Part shown: positions 44,155 through 51,596 of the stretch, piece by piece
How positions within the stretch are numbered: the first letter of the stretch is position 1
Layout: the number at the start of each line of letters is the position of its first letter
DNA from: Deltaproteobacteria bacterium
GTDB lineage: Bacteria; Desulfobacterota; JAFDED01
Reading direction: 5' to 3'
Length of the DNA: 51,596 nucleotides
NCBI GenBank assembly: GCA_019310535.1
Contig: JAFDED010000020.1
Span: forward strand, 1-51,596
Program-made: the position numbers and the translations under genes
The notes under the pieces: model-generated
Seen by the model: only the letters and a program-made list of their open reading frames with translations
Databases searched by the model: none
What the model was told of the DNA's origin: nothing

Positions 44155-44584
44155 TCTCTTATGTGGTGGAGACTTGATCCCCAGCTTTTATGGCACGATA
44201 TGCCTTTAGCTGTCTTACAGCATCAATGTGAGAATTTATCCCTAATATAGTCAAGCTGCCAGCAGTCGGATAATTATGTCAATAGATTCATCGGCCTGAT
44301 GATATGTGCTCTCAAAGATGCTTAGGGGCTGCACAGCAGCGAGCGACAGTACATGGCTCGTTTAATGGTGCCTTGGCGCTGATTGTCCTTTATGTACAAG
44401 GGACCTCAGAACAAAAGTATTATCTCAAGGCAGTGAGTCTACCGAAAGACTTGACAACGAAAATTGCTTCAATTATCTATTAGAAGCTTCATGAAAGCAC
44501 GTAATAGTGATGAACCATTTCTTCAGGTTTAAGAACCAAGTGATACAACACTAAATTGTTCGTTTCTGGAGGGCTGCGTCAGAA
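44155..44584. other. Intergenic before the second amidohydrolase
   Basis: 430 bases. TTGACA at 44451-44456 with TATCTA 17 bases on (44474-44479) is a possible promoter for the amidohydrolase operon. A 56-codon frame from ATG 44304 to TAG has no recognised family. Confidence 0.45.
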
Positions 44585-45943
44585 ATGGCTACCATGGCTG
44601 TGATGAACGGAACAGTGGTGACCGGCGACGGCGCGACAATCATAGAAGCAGGCTCTGTGATCATTGAAGGCGACCGTATTCAGGAGGTAATTCATGGCCC
44701 GCGGGAGGCGAAGGAGTTCTCGGGCATCGACCGGATAATAGATGCCTCTAAGTGCATAATTATGCCCGGGGTTATCAATCATCACACCCACGGAATCGCC
44801 ATGTGCCCGCTGTACCCCAGTGCAGCCGAACCCCTGAACCGGGATCGGGTAAAATACAACTTGGACAAGCACCTGGTGGAAGGCACTACAACCCTGCTCA
44901 ACGTATGCGGTTTTGCGTCTATGGAAGAAGTCGAGGAGTCAAACCGGAACCATCCCATCAACATAAAGACTGCAACTTCGCACAGCCCCACGAACTTTCA
45001 GGCGGCGAAGCTTGCAGACGGATCAGGACTGAAGGAAAAACATCTGGCACTTACCGTGGAGAAAATGCTGGAGAATGGCGCCGTGGCCATCGGGGAAATC
45101 GGTGCCGGGCACACCCTTGGCGGCGGCGGCCAGGATTATCTTTATATTCCGCAGGCCATAAAACAAGAAACGGGCAGGCTGCTGAGCACCCCCCAGGCGA
45201 GGAAGCTCAAATACTCGATTCTTGGCCGTAAGATTGACTGCTCGGCCTTCAACGAGGACAATGTGAAGACCGTCCTGGATGAGCTGGATCTTTCCACTCA
45301 CCTTACTGTTCAGAGGGCCAGGGAACTGGTGGAGAACTCCGTGATGAGTTCATTCAACGCGGCACTGGATGGCATGCGGGAGGCGGCCAAACTGGGAGCG
45401 ATGTTGAAAGTCCCTGTTCTTGTCCACAATGCGGCGGCTTCCATGCATGTGGTAGAGGAGGTATGCAGGAGCGAGGCTCATATCCTTGCAGATCATTCCA
45501 ACCACCCTACCTTCGAAGTGGAAGAATGCGTCGAACACGCCAGAAAGATAAAAGCCCTGGGGAAAACAGTGGACGTTTCCAGTCTTGACATGTTTGTGGC
45601 CAGGGAAATGTGCGATTCTCCGGAAATTATCCACGCCCTTATGAGGGCAAAAGTGGTGGATACCATCAGCACGGACTACGGGGGAGGATTGTGGGATTCC
45701 ATTCTCCTGGTTATCGAGTCTGTGGTTGAAGAGGGTATCGTGGATCTTGCGGCCGCCATAGCAATGACCAGCTCCAACGTTTGCACTGCCCTGCCACTTC
45801 TTGCCCCGGAGAGAGGACTCATAAAGAAAGGCAAAATGGCAGATATCACTATGGTAAATCTTCAGAAGATATCTCATGTGGAAGCGGTTATCATCGAAGG
45901 AAAGGTGGTGGTAAAGGGAGGAAAGCCGGTTTATAGTAATTGA
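44585..45943 (+). CDS. Amidohydrolase family protein
   Basis: A 452-residue metal-dependent hydrolase of the amidohydrolase superfamily. The metal motif is N-H-H-T-H-G (about residues 62-67), later ligands are likely in V-H-N-A-A and A-D-H-S-N-H, and the catalytic Asp is in S-T-D-Y-G-G-G. The small beta domain closes the chain (L-I-K-K-G-K-M-A-D-I-T-M-V). GGAGGGCTGCG precedes ATG 44585; ATG 44594 is possible. It is followed directly by a TAXI binding protein and an M29-like enzyme, suggesting imported amides or N-acyl compounds are hydrolysed to supply the Grd system. That link is inference. Confidence 0.83.
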   Translation: MATMAVMNGTVVTGDGATIIEAGSVIIEGDRIQEVIHGPREAKEFSGIDRIIDASKCIIMPGVINHHTHGIAMCPLYPSAAEPLNRDRVKYNLDKHLVEGTTTLLNVCGFASMEEVEESNRNHPINIKTATSHSPTNFQAAKLADGSGLKEKHLALTVEKMLENGAVAIGEIGAGHTLGGGGQDYLYIPQAIKQETGRLLSTPQARKLKYSILGRKIDCSAFNEDNVKTVLDELDLSTHLTVQRARELVENSVMSSFNAALDGMREAAKLGAMLKVPVLVHNAAASMHVVEEVCRSEAHILADHSNHPTFEVEECVEHARKIKALGKTVDVSSLDMFVAREMCDSPEIIHALMRAKVVDTISTDYGGGLWDSILLVIESVVEEGIVDLAAAIAMTSSNVCTALPLLAPERGLIKKGKMADITMVNLQKISHVEAVIIEGKVVVKGGKPVYSN

Positions 45944-45976
45944 ATGGGGTGCAATCTTATTAAAGGAGGGAATATC

Positions 45977-46930
45977 ATGAAAAAAATTATGAAAACAACA
46001 GCGCTGATCTCAATGATGTTTATTCTGGCGGTTTTTCTTGCCGGAAATGCTCATGCAGGGAAACCCTCAAGCATAACCATCGTCACCGGCGTAACCAAGG
46101 GGACCTGGTATCCCATAGGCTCAGTAGTGGCGGATATTTTCAACAAGGCAGGGGCCAGGTCAAGCGCCGAGCCCGGTGGAGGAGTGGGCAATATCTTGGC
46201 CGTGTCCATGGGCAAAGCAGAGCTGGGGATCACCACCACGAACCTTCCCGCAATTGCCAAAGCGGGCAAGCCCCCTTTCAAAAAACCGGTATCAGGATTC
46301 TTGGGTTTCTGTTATGTCTTCCCCAACTTTGAGCACATCATTGTGCGAAAGAATACCGGTATTAATTCACCTGCTGACCTCAAGGGCAAACCTTTTGCCA
46401 GCCAGCGGCTGAATACAAGCTCCCAGGTGGTTTTTTCCGACGTGCTGTGGGCATATGGCCTTACAGAGGGCGACCTGAAAATTACCAGAGGCTCCCAGGG
46501 CGAGGGAGTTGAGCTGATGAAGGACAGACAGGTAGTGGGGCAGACAGCCATCACCGCTCCCCCCAGTGCTGCTTTTACCGAAATTCATACCGTACTGGGC
46601 GTAAAAGTCTTGCCGCTCAGCGAGGAGGCGGTCAAAAAATTAATCAAGAAAAACCCCGGCTACGTGAGGAAGATACTCCCCAAGGGAACCTACCCCACAC
46701 AGGACGAGGACATCCTGGGAATTGGCTCAGATGCCATTCTCGTTGTTCAAGAGAAAATGCCTGAAGACCAAGTTTACTGGATGGCCAAGACCCTTATTGA
46801 GCACATAGCAGATTTAAGGCAAGCACATAGGACAATGAAAAACATTACCGTTGAGCAGATGGCGAACGTGGCAGGCGTTAAGCTGCATCCGGGAGCGGCC
46901 AGGGCTTTCAAGGAAGCACTTGGGAAATAG
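45977..46930 (+). CDS. Orphan TAXI family TRAP substrate-binding protein
   Basis: A 317-residue exported receptor. Signal peptide ends G-N-A-H-A-G; TAXI opening S-I-T-I-V-T-G-V-T-K-G-T-W-Y-P-I-G-S; ending H-P-G-A-A-R-A-F-K-E. AAAGGAGGG fixes ATG 45977 rather than 45944. No permease is encoded next to it. The fused permease at 38118-40037, on the other side of the divergent control region, lacks a binding protein, so the two are likely partners. It sits 33 bases after the amidohydrolase and is probably co-transcribed. Confidence 0.9.
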   Translation: MKKIMKTTALISMMFILAVFLAGNAHAGKPSSITIVTGVTKGTWYPIGSVVADIFNKAGARSSAEPGGGVGNILAVSMGKAELGITTTNLPAIAKAGKPPFKKPVSGFLGFCYVFPNFEHIIVRKNTGINSPADLKGKPFASQRLNTSSQVVFSDVLWAYGLTEGDLKITRGSQGEGVELMKDRQVVGQTAITAPPSAAFTEIHTVLGVKVLPLSEEAVKKLIKKNPGYVRKILPKGTYPTQDEDILGIGSDAILVVQEKMPEDQVYWMAKTLIEHIADLRQAHRTMKNITVEQMANVAGVKLHPGAARAFKEALGK

Positions 46931-47158
46931 AGCTGAAAATCATTCCTGATGTGATGACGACTCGTTAACCCGTATATTAAATACAATTCATAATTGGTTG
47001 GGTATCGCAATGATTGAAGGGTTGCGGAAGGAGATTGCTCCAAGGTCCGCAGCCCTTTGATTTGAAAAAGAAACTTGTATGGAACTATACGGTTACTGTT
47101 AGCCGCCGAACTAAGACCAGCACGTATTAGTTGCGTCGTTGAAAAGAGAGGAAAAATC

Positions 47159-48136
47159 ATGGAGCAGATATTAATGATGAAAGGGGCACGCAAGCTGGTA
47201 ACCATGTGTGCTGAGGTGAAACCGGGGGAAAAAGTAATGGTTCTGACGGACATGAACCTGGTGAAGGTGGCAGAATGCGTTTGCGCGGCAGCTCACGAGG
47301 TCGGTGCTGAGGTTAGCATGTCCATAATGGTGCCCAGAAAAATGCATAATGAGCCCCTGCCGGAATGTGTAAGGGCCGCCATGAAGCATGTCAATGTGTT
47401 GTTTGTGCCCACGACCTTCTCCATTGCCCACACTGTTGCAAGAAGGGAGGCCACGGAAGCCGGAGTCCGGATTATCAACATGCCCGATTATCGCAACCAT
47501 CTCCTTATCTCCGGCGGAATAGATTTAGATTTCAGGGCGCAGGCGCCGCTGGTGGAAAAAATAGCAGGGATGCTGTCCGACGCCAGGGAAGCGCGAGTTA
47601 CTTCCAAGCTGGGGACAAACATCACGCTGGGCCTTGATGGCAGGGAGGGCAAAGCTCTGAAAGGCATGGCTCTGGAGCCCGGGGATTTCGCCACCGTCCC
47701 TGACGTTGAAGCCCGTATCACTCCGCTGGAGGGAACAAGCAACGGGGTTATCATGGTGGACGGCAGCATCTGTGTTCCGGGTTTGGGGCTGATGACGGAG
47801 CCCATCAAGGTTACCGTTAAGGACGGCTTTGCCGTGTCCATTGAGGGCGGGCCGCAGGCGATAGCCTTTGCAAATATCCTGGCTGGCGTAGGTGATCCCA
47901 ACGCATATAACATCGCCGAGTTGGGAATAGGGCTGAATCCTATGGCGAAGCTTATGGGAGTCATGGTTGAGGATGAAGGCTCCTTGGGCACTATACACAT
48001 CGCAGTGGGCACCAGCGGAGCCTTTGGGGGCAAAGTGCAGACTTCCATCCACCTCGATATGCAGGTTCTTTCCACCACTGTGGAACTGGATGGGACCCCC
48101 GTGTTGAAAGAGGGGGAAGTGGTTGTGTCCGTGTGA
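47159..48136 (+). CDS. M29 aminopeptidase / 2,5-dihydroxypyridine dioxygenase-like protein
   Basis: A 325-residue protein of the superfamily containing M29 leucyl aminopeptidases and NicX-type dihydroxypyridine dioxygenases. The N-terminal half is a Rossmann-like region (V-K-P-G-E-K-V-M-V-L-T-D near residue 20). The C-terminal half has the metal-site pattern N-I-A-E-L-G-I-G-L-N-P, then V-E-D-E-G-S-L-G-T-I-H-I-A-V-G, then S-I-H-L-D. AGAGGAAAAATC precedes ATG 47159. It is 228 bases after the TAXI gene. The domain is confident, but peptidase or ring-cleaving activity cannot be separated by eye. Confidence 0.82.
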   Translation: MEQILMMKGARKLVTMCAEVKPGEKVMVLTDMNLVKVAECVCAAAHEVGAEVSMSIMVPRKMHNEPLPECVRAAMKHVNVLFVPTTFSIAHTVARREATEAGVRIINMPDYRNHLLISGGIDLDFRAQAPLVEKIAGMLSDAREARVTSKLGTNITLGLDGREGKALKGMALEPGDFATVPDVEARITPLEGTSNGVIMVDGSICVPGLGLMTEPIKVTVKDGFAVSIEGGPQAIAFANILAGVGDPNAYNIAELGIGLNPMAKLMGVMVEDEGSLGTIHIAVGTSGAFGGKVQTSIHLDMQVLSTTVELDGTPVLKEGEVVVSV

Positions 48137-48477
48137 TGATGCCGGATAAAAGTCGCGATAAAACGAGAAGGAGGAGCAGCATCCGTGGAAAATATGTTAA
48201 CATGAAATCCCCCGTATCTTGCTGCGAAAAAGTCCATTAAATCAAGCCTGAGACACTCTGATGCCGTGAAATAACCTTCTCCCCAGGAGTACCCTTCTCA
48301 AGGGGATGAACCAGCCTTTTTCGAAATATCTCACCGGGGTGATAAATGCGAATGAAAATCCGTCTCACAGGGGTACCTGCCTGGCGATATTTGCAGATGT
48401 GCTGGTTGTGAGGATCACACCAAGCTCGCAAGTAGTTGAGGCGAGTTCGAGGAGTGATTTTAATAGAGGCTCCCCTT
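48137..48477. other. Intergenic before the ybaK-like gene
   Basis: 341 bases. AAGGAGGAG at 48168-48176 is followed only by very short frames. A minus-strand frame (48237-48518) has no convincing domain. No further feature seen. Confidence 0.45.
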
Positions 48478-48959
48478 ATGGCAAAGGAAAAGTTTCCGGC
48501 AACACAGGCCGTCCGCACATTAAAAGAACACGGCGTTGATTTCTCCTTGCTTCCTTACAAATATGAGAAAAAAAGGGCACCGCAACGGCAGCAAGTGAGT
48601 TGAACGTAGATGAACACCTGGTTATAAAGACGCTCGTGATGGAAGACGAGAAGGGTGATCCCCTTTTGATGCTTATGCATGGCGATAAGAAGATTTCCAC
48701 CAAGGCCCTTGCAAGGGTGCTGGGAGTAAAAATAGTCAGCCCTTGTGATCCTCAAAAAACACACAAGCATACCGGATACGTGGTGGGTGGAATCTCCCCA
48801 TTCGGGACAAGAAAGCATCTCAAGGTTTATGTCGAGGAATCCATTATGAATCTCCCAAAGATTTACATTAATGCGGGAAAGAAGGGGTTGCTGGCGGAAA
48901 TGTCTCCAGGTGATCTGGCAAGTATTCTGAAGCCTGTGCCTGTTAATGTCGCTATATGA
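48478..48959 (+). pseudogene. ybaK: ybaK/ebsC-type Cys-tRNA(Pro) deacylase, frameshifted
   Basis: The N-terminal part from ATG 48478 (M-A-K-E-K-F-P-A-T-Q-A-V-R-T-L-K-E-H-G-V) and the C-terminal part in another frame (L-N-V-D-E-H-L-V-I-K-T-L-V-M-E-D to stop 48959) together give a normal protein of about 160 residues of the YbaK/EbsC family, which removes Cys from mischarged tRNA-Pro. The frames meet at seven A (48568-48574): the first frame stops at 48601, and a -1 shift restores K-G-T-A-T-A-A-S-E-L. The rest is well conserved, so this is either a recent inactivation, a sequencing or assembly error, or slippage during expression. Confidence 0.8.
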
Positions 48960-49312
48960 AGAGCGGCACCCTCGGCCGGTCATAGAGCACCAGGAGGAAC
49001 GAGTGGGGATTGCAATTTGGCCTCACAAGAGAGGCCTCTTTTAGGATGACAGTCATCGGCGAGATGTTGTATCCCCCATTATAGGATGTCCTGTACGAGA
49101 AACCATCCATTTCCACCTGGTAGATACCATGTTTGTTCCGTTTCCCTTATAAAGAGAACATACCTCTTGCTGAAATTACTCGAGAATCTTTGAATGATTA
49201 CATAGAGAAAAAATCGAAAACATATCCTATTGCTGTCGCAGTGGAAAGCAGCTTATAGCTTCAATAAATGCTGACGCGGGTCGGTCGAAACGGAATGGGG
49301 GCGAAGGAAAGG
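48960..49312. other. Intergenic with second copy of the edge repeat
   Basis: It contains 49123-49146, which matches 89-112 at 23 of 24 bases. A short frame after it ends at 49258 (reading E-I-T-R-E-S-L-N-D-Y-I-E-K-K-S-K) and could be a gene tail. Nothing is identified with confidence. Confidence 0.4.
49123..49146. repeat. 24-bp dispersed repeat
   Basis: GATACCATGTTTGTTCCGTT plus CCC, one mismatch to 89-112, both followed shortly by TATAA. It is too short to name as a mobile element. Confidence 0.6.
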
Positions 49313-50242
49313 TTACGTGCATCCATCTTCCGAGGGGAACATCTCCCCCGCGCGGTAGGAGCTTCTTACGAAGGGGCCCGATGCCGCCGCTGCAAATCCC
49401 ATCGCCAGGGCTTCTTTCCGGAGCGCCTGGAACTCCTCTGGAGGCACATAGCGATCTACCGGCAGATGCTCCTTTGACGGCGCCAGGTACTGACCGATGG
49501 TGAGGCCGTCACAAGAAGCGCTTAGCAGATCCTCCATGACGGCCCGGACCTCTTTGGGCTCCTCCCCCAGTCCCAGCATAAGGCCCGACTTGGTGCGGAT
49601 GCCGGGAGTTCTGCGTTTGACGGCAGCCAACAACTCCAGCGAGCGCCGGTAATCGGCCCCGGGTCGGACTTGGGGGTAAAGACGTGGTACGGTCTCCAGG
49701 TTATGGTTCAGCACGTCCGGGCCAGCGGCGACTACCGCTTGTATGGACCGTGGATCGCCGTTAAAGTCCGGCACCAGTATTTCCACGCCCGTGCCCGGGC
49801 AGAGTTCCCGAATGGCCTGCACCGTCAGCGCAAAATGCCCCGCTCCTCCATCGGGCAGGTCATCGCGGGTAACCGATGTAACAACGGCAAACCGCAGCCC
49901 CATGGCCCGGACGGCTTGCGCTACCCGCACGGGCTCACCCGGGTCCGGTGGGAGAGGGTCCTCCTTGGCCACCGCGCAAAACCGGCAGCCTCTGGTACAA
50001 CGGTCCCCCAGGATCAGGAAGGTTGCCGTACCCGCCGAGAAGCATTCCCCCTGGTTGGGGCAGATGGCCTCCTGACAGACCGTGTGAAGCCGCTTCGCCC
50101 TGAGAAGCCCCGTGGTGCGCATCATGCCCGGGCCACTGGGAAGCCGCTTGACAAGCCATCGAGGCTTTCTCAGCCCCGGCTGTCTCTTCTCATCCATCAC
50201 GAAATTTCTTGAAACCGACGATTCTTGCCGCCTTCTGTCCAT
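49313..50242 (-). CDS. lipA: Lipoyl synthase
   Basis: A 309-residue radical-SAM enzyme that inserts two sulfurs into octanoyl-protein to make lipoyl groups. The auxiliary cluster ligands are C56, C61 and C67 (C-Q-E-A-I-C-P-N-Q-G-E-C). The radical-SAM motif is C82-T-R-G-C86-R-F-C89, and the conserved R-S-S-Y is near the C-terminus. The family length is normal. It lies 11 bases after lipB on the same strand. M16 (50197) is an alternative start; neither has a clear ribosome site. The products would serve lipoylated 2-oxoacid dehydrogenases or glycine cleavage H protein encoded elsewhere. Confidence 0.96.
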   Translation of the reverse strand: MDRRRQESSVSRNFVMDEKRQPGLRKPRWLVKRLPSGPGMMRTTGLLRAKRLHTVCQEAICPNQGECFSAGTATFLILGDRCTRGCRFCAVAKEDPLPPDPGEPVRVAQAVRAMGLRFAVVTSVTRDDLPDGGAGHFALTVQAIRELCPGTGVEILVPDFNGDPRSIQAVVAAGPDVLNHNLETVPRLYPQVRPGADYRRSLELLAAVKRRTPGIRTKSGLMLGLGEEPKEVRAVMEDLLSASCDGLTIGQYLAPSKEHLPVDRYVPPEEFQALRKEALAMGFAAAASGPFVRSSYRAGEMFPSEDGCT

Positions 50243-50253
50243 GTCATATATTG

Positions 50254-50940
50254 TTATCCGTCCTGCAATTTTTTTTCAATCCCTTCCAGATCGACAGGGA
50301 CCAACTCTATGCCGAACACCCGGGTGAAGTGATGGGCAGCGCGGGTGCGCAGGTAGACCGGGTCGGGGGATACTCCTGTCTGGCGCCGGATGGAGGTCAT
50401 GGTCACGCCCGCAAGACCGCAGGGGACTATGAAGTTGAGGTGCTCCCCTATTGGATCGTAATTCAGCGCAAAGCCGTGGTAGGTGATCCAGCGACGCACC
50501 GCCACGCCCACTGACCCGATCTTGTCCTCTCCCACCCAAACGCCGCGACGGGAAGGATCGCGCTTGCCCTGGATGCCGAAGTCAGCCAGAATGAGAATCA
50601 TGAGCTCTTCCAGCCGGTTTACAAAATCCACAACACCGATCCGCAGAGGCTGCAGGGACACTACAGGATATCCCACCATCTGGCCCGGTCCGTGGTAAGT
50701 GACGTCGCCTCCGCGCTCTACCCTGTAAACGCTTACCGAATGGCCTGACAAGACCCGTTCTGGAACACGGATGTTCTCGCCCCGGCCTCGGCGGCCCAGG
50801 GTGATGACCGGGGGATGCTCCAGGAGAATCAGGACGTCGGGGAATGACGTCCGCACCTTGCGCTCAACGATACGAAGCTGGAGATCCCAGACCCGTGAAT
50901 ACGCCGTGCGTTCGAGATTTAACAAATATCCCTGCGCCAT
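50254..50940 (-). CDS. lipB: Octanoyl-[acyl-carrier-protein]:protein N-octanoyltransferase
   Basis: A 228-residue LipB. It carries the signature R-G-G-D-V-T-Y-H-G-P-G-Q at 76-87, the catalytic lysine K140 (D-K-I-G-S-V-G-V) and the acyl-cysteine C174 (I-V-P-C-G). It moves octanoate from ACP to the apo-protein lysine, after which LipA adds sulfur; the two genes are adjacent in that order. Both the length and the motif set are complete. Confidence 0.96.
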   Translation of the reverse strand: MAQGYLLNLERTAYSRVWDLQLRIVERKVRTSFPDVLILLEHPPVITLGRRGRGENIRVPERVLSGHSVSVYRVERGGDVTYHGPGQMVGYPVVSLQPLRIGVVDFVNRLEELMILILADFGIQGKRDPSRRGVWVGEDKIGSVGVAVRRWITYHGFALNYDPIGEHLNFIVPCGLAGVTMTSIRRQTGVSPDPVYLRTRAAHHFTRVFGIELVPVDLEGIEKKLQDG

Positions 50941-51185
50941 GATTGAACTGAAAGAACCACCGGTATCTGGTTAACGACAAAATAGTGTGTAAAAAGCATT
51001 GACAGGGTAAGAGCTATTATTTTCTATGAGCACAACTGACACACATCGTTGATGGGGATATTTAGCCCATCTTTCCGAGTGGAATATCTGGCGGACTTGA
51101 CAGGACTTAACCCTGTGCATTTGCCTTTCCCTCGTGTATTTATAGCACCTGGACAAAGAAATGACAAGAATCAACTAACCATTGA
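50941..51185. other. Intergenic upstream of lipB
   Basis: 245 bases between lipB (minus) and the cyclase fragment (plus). A TTGACA near 50999 reads toward the plus strand. No gene is seen. Confidence 0.4.
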
Positions 51186-51596
51186 TTTTTATTAATTAAT
51201 TTCATCATAGAGAAATATTTTTCCACTTTCTTGGATGTAATCTATGCCCATGAGGGAGATATCAACGAAACCGCCGGCGATGGGCTGATGGTCATCATCC
51301 AGGGGGCAGAGCAGGAAAACGCCTTGAATGCTGCCCTGGCCTCCCTTGAAATTCGCCGGCGGACAAAGGAGATCAACCTGGAGCTGGAGGGCCGTTTTGA
51401 GCCTGTTCAGGTGAACATGGGAATCAACTACGGGAGAGCCGCTGTAGGTATGAGCAAATTCCAGGGGGCGGTCGGCACCAGGATGACCTTTACGGCTGCA
51501 GGTCCGGTTACCAACCTGGCGGCCAGAATCGCTTCAGCGGCCATCAATGGAGACATTCCAGTTGGTACCGAGACCGCCCGTCGTATTGAGGACAAG
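51186..51596 (+). pseudogene. 5'-truncated class III adenylate/guanylate cyclase domain, running off the window
   Basis: A frame open from just after TGA 51183-51185 to the window end (137 codons) encodes a cyclase catalytic domain. It reads Y-F-S-T-F-L-D-V-I then G-D-I-N-E-T-A-G-D-G-L-M-V-I (with the second metal Asp), and later V-N-M-G-I-N-Y-G-R-A-A-V-G and A-G-P-V-T-N-L-A-A-R-I-A-S. The first metal-binding strand that normally precedes Y-F-S is missing, and no ATG, GTG or TTG start with a ribosome site lies upstream; the first in-frame ATG is inside G-D-G-L-M. It looks like the remaining 3' part of a broken gene. Confidence 0.7.

Noticed and set aside
44304..44474. 56-codon frame before the second amidohydrolase
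   Set aside because: No ribosome site and no family recognised; length is compatible with chance.
48237..48518. Minus-strand frame with an H-P-G-E-I-F-R-K-R-L stretch reminiscent of HigA antitoxins
   Set aside because: The match is short, no helix-turn-helix follows, there is no partner toxin frame, and the region overlaps the start of the ybaK-like gene.

Overview
The window reads as a chromosomal stretch of a strictly anaerobic, amino-acid/organic-acid-using bacterium, most likely a Desulfobacterota (deltaproteobacterial) lineage. This is an inference from content: many TRAP transporters, a ferredoxin-dependent 2-oxoacid oxidoreductase, an NDP-forming acyl-CoA synthetase, selenoprotein glycine-reductase genes, and dispersed inverted repeats in intergenic DNA. 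There is no rRNA, tRNA, CRISPR array or intact insertion sequence that I can see.

Layout, left to right. (1) 298-4265: a beta-propeller protein and a DctP-DctQ-DctM TRAP system. (2) 4619-10050: an IclR regulator behind a promoter with an almost perfect 25-bp palindrome, then an amidohydrolase, an NDP-forming acyl-CoA synthetase and an enoyl-CoA hydratase. (3) 10418-14144: a complete TAXI-TRAP system (binding protein, DUF1850 protein, fused permease). (4) 14311-15621: a class III aminotransferase. (5) 15957-17897, minus strand: an alpha/beta hydrolase with two phasin-like small proteins. (6) 18143-20887: an SDR and a split transketolase. (7) 21193-21458: a decayed ttcA-like fragment. (8) 21841-26291: a four-gene 2-oxoacid:ferredoxin oxidoreductase whose electron-transfer subunit is fused to a GltD-like flavoprotein. 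(9) 26662-31338: a B-box-like zinc protein, a DapA-family lyase, a FmdB zinc ribbon and another TAXI-TRAP pair. (10) 31678-34746: an M48 protease lipoprotein, a trypsin-like lipoprotein, a TusA-like protein and a SecD-P1-like protein.

The most unusual block is 34839-48136. On the minus strand lies a glycine/sarcosine/betaine-reductase-type operon: grdE, grdB, grdX, a fused TRAP permease, thioredoxin, grdC, a short grdA segment and a corrinoid/URO-D-type methyltransferase. grdB carries an in-frame TGA at the selenocysteine position with a SECIS-like hairpin just downstream. The grdA segment carries TGA exactly at position 44 (E-C-F-V-U) but ends ten codons later, so about 100 residues are missing. 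No grdD is seen. Diverging from grdE are a XRE-cupin regulator, an amidohydrolase, an orphan TAXI binding protein and an M29-type peptidase-like enzyme. The orphan binding protein and the orphan permease in the grd operon probably work together. My reading is a TRAP-fed pathway in which an imported amino compound is hydrolysed and then reductively cleaved by a Grd-type selenoenzyme.

(11) 48478-51596: a ybaK-like gene broken at a run of seven A, the lipB-lipA pair (minus strand), and a 5'-truncated class III nucleotide cyclase running off the end.

Four TRAP systems in 51 kb, each beside different hydrolase or lyase genes, suggest a scavenger of varied small carboxylates and amino compounds. 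Start codons were chosen by Shine-Dalgarno spacing and family N-termini and often differ from the longest open frame.
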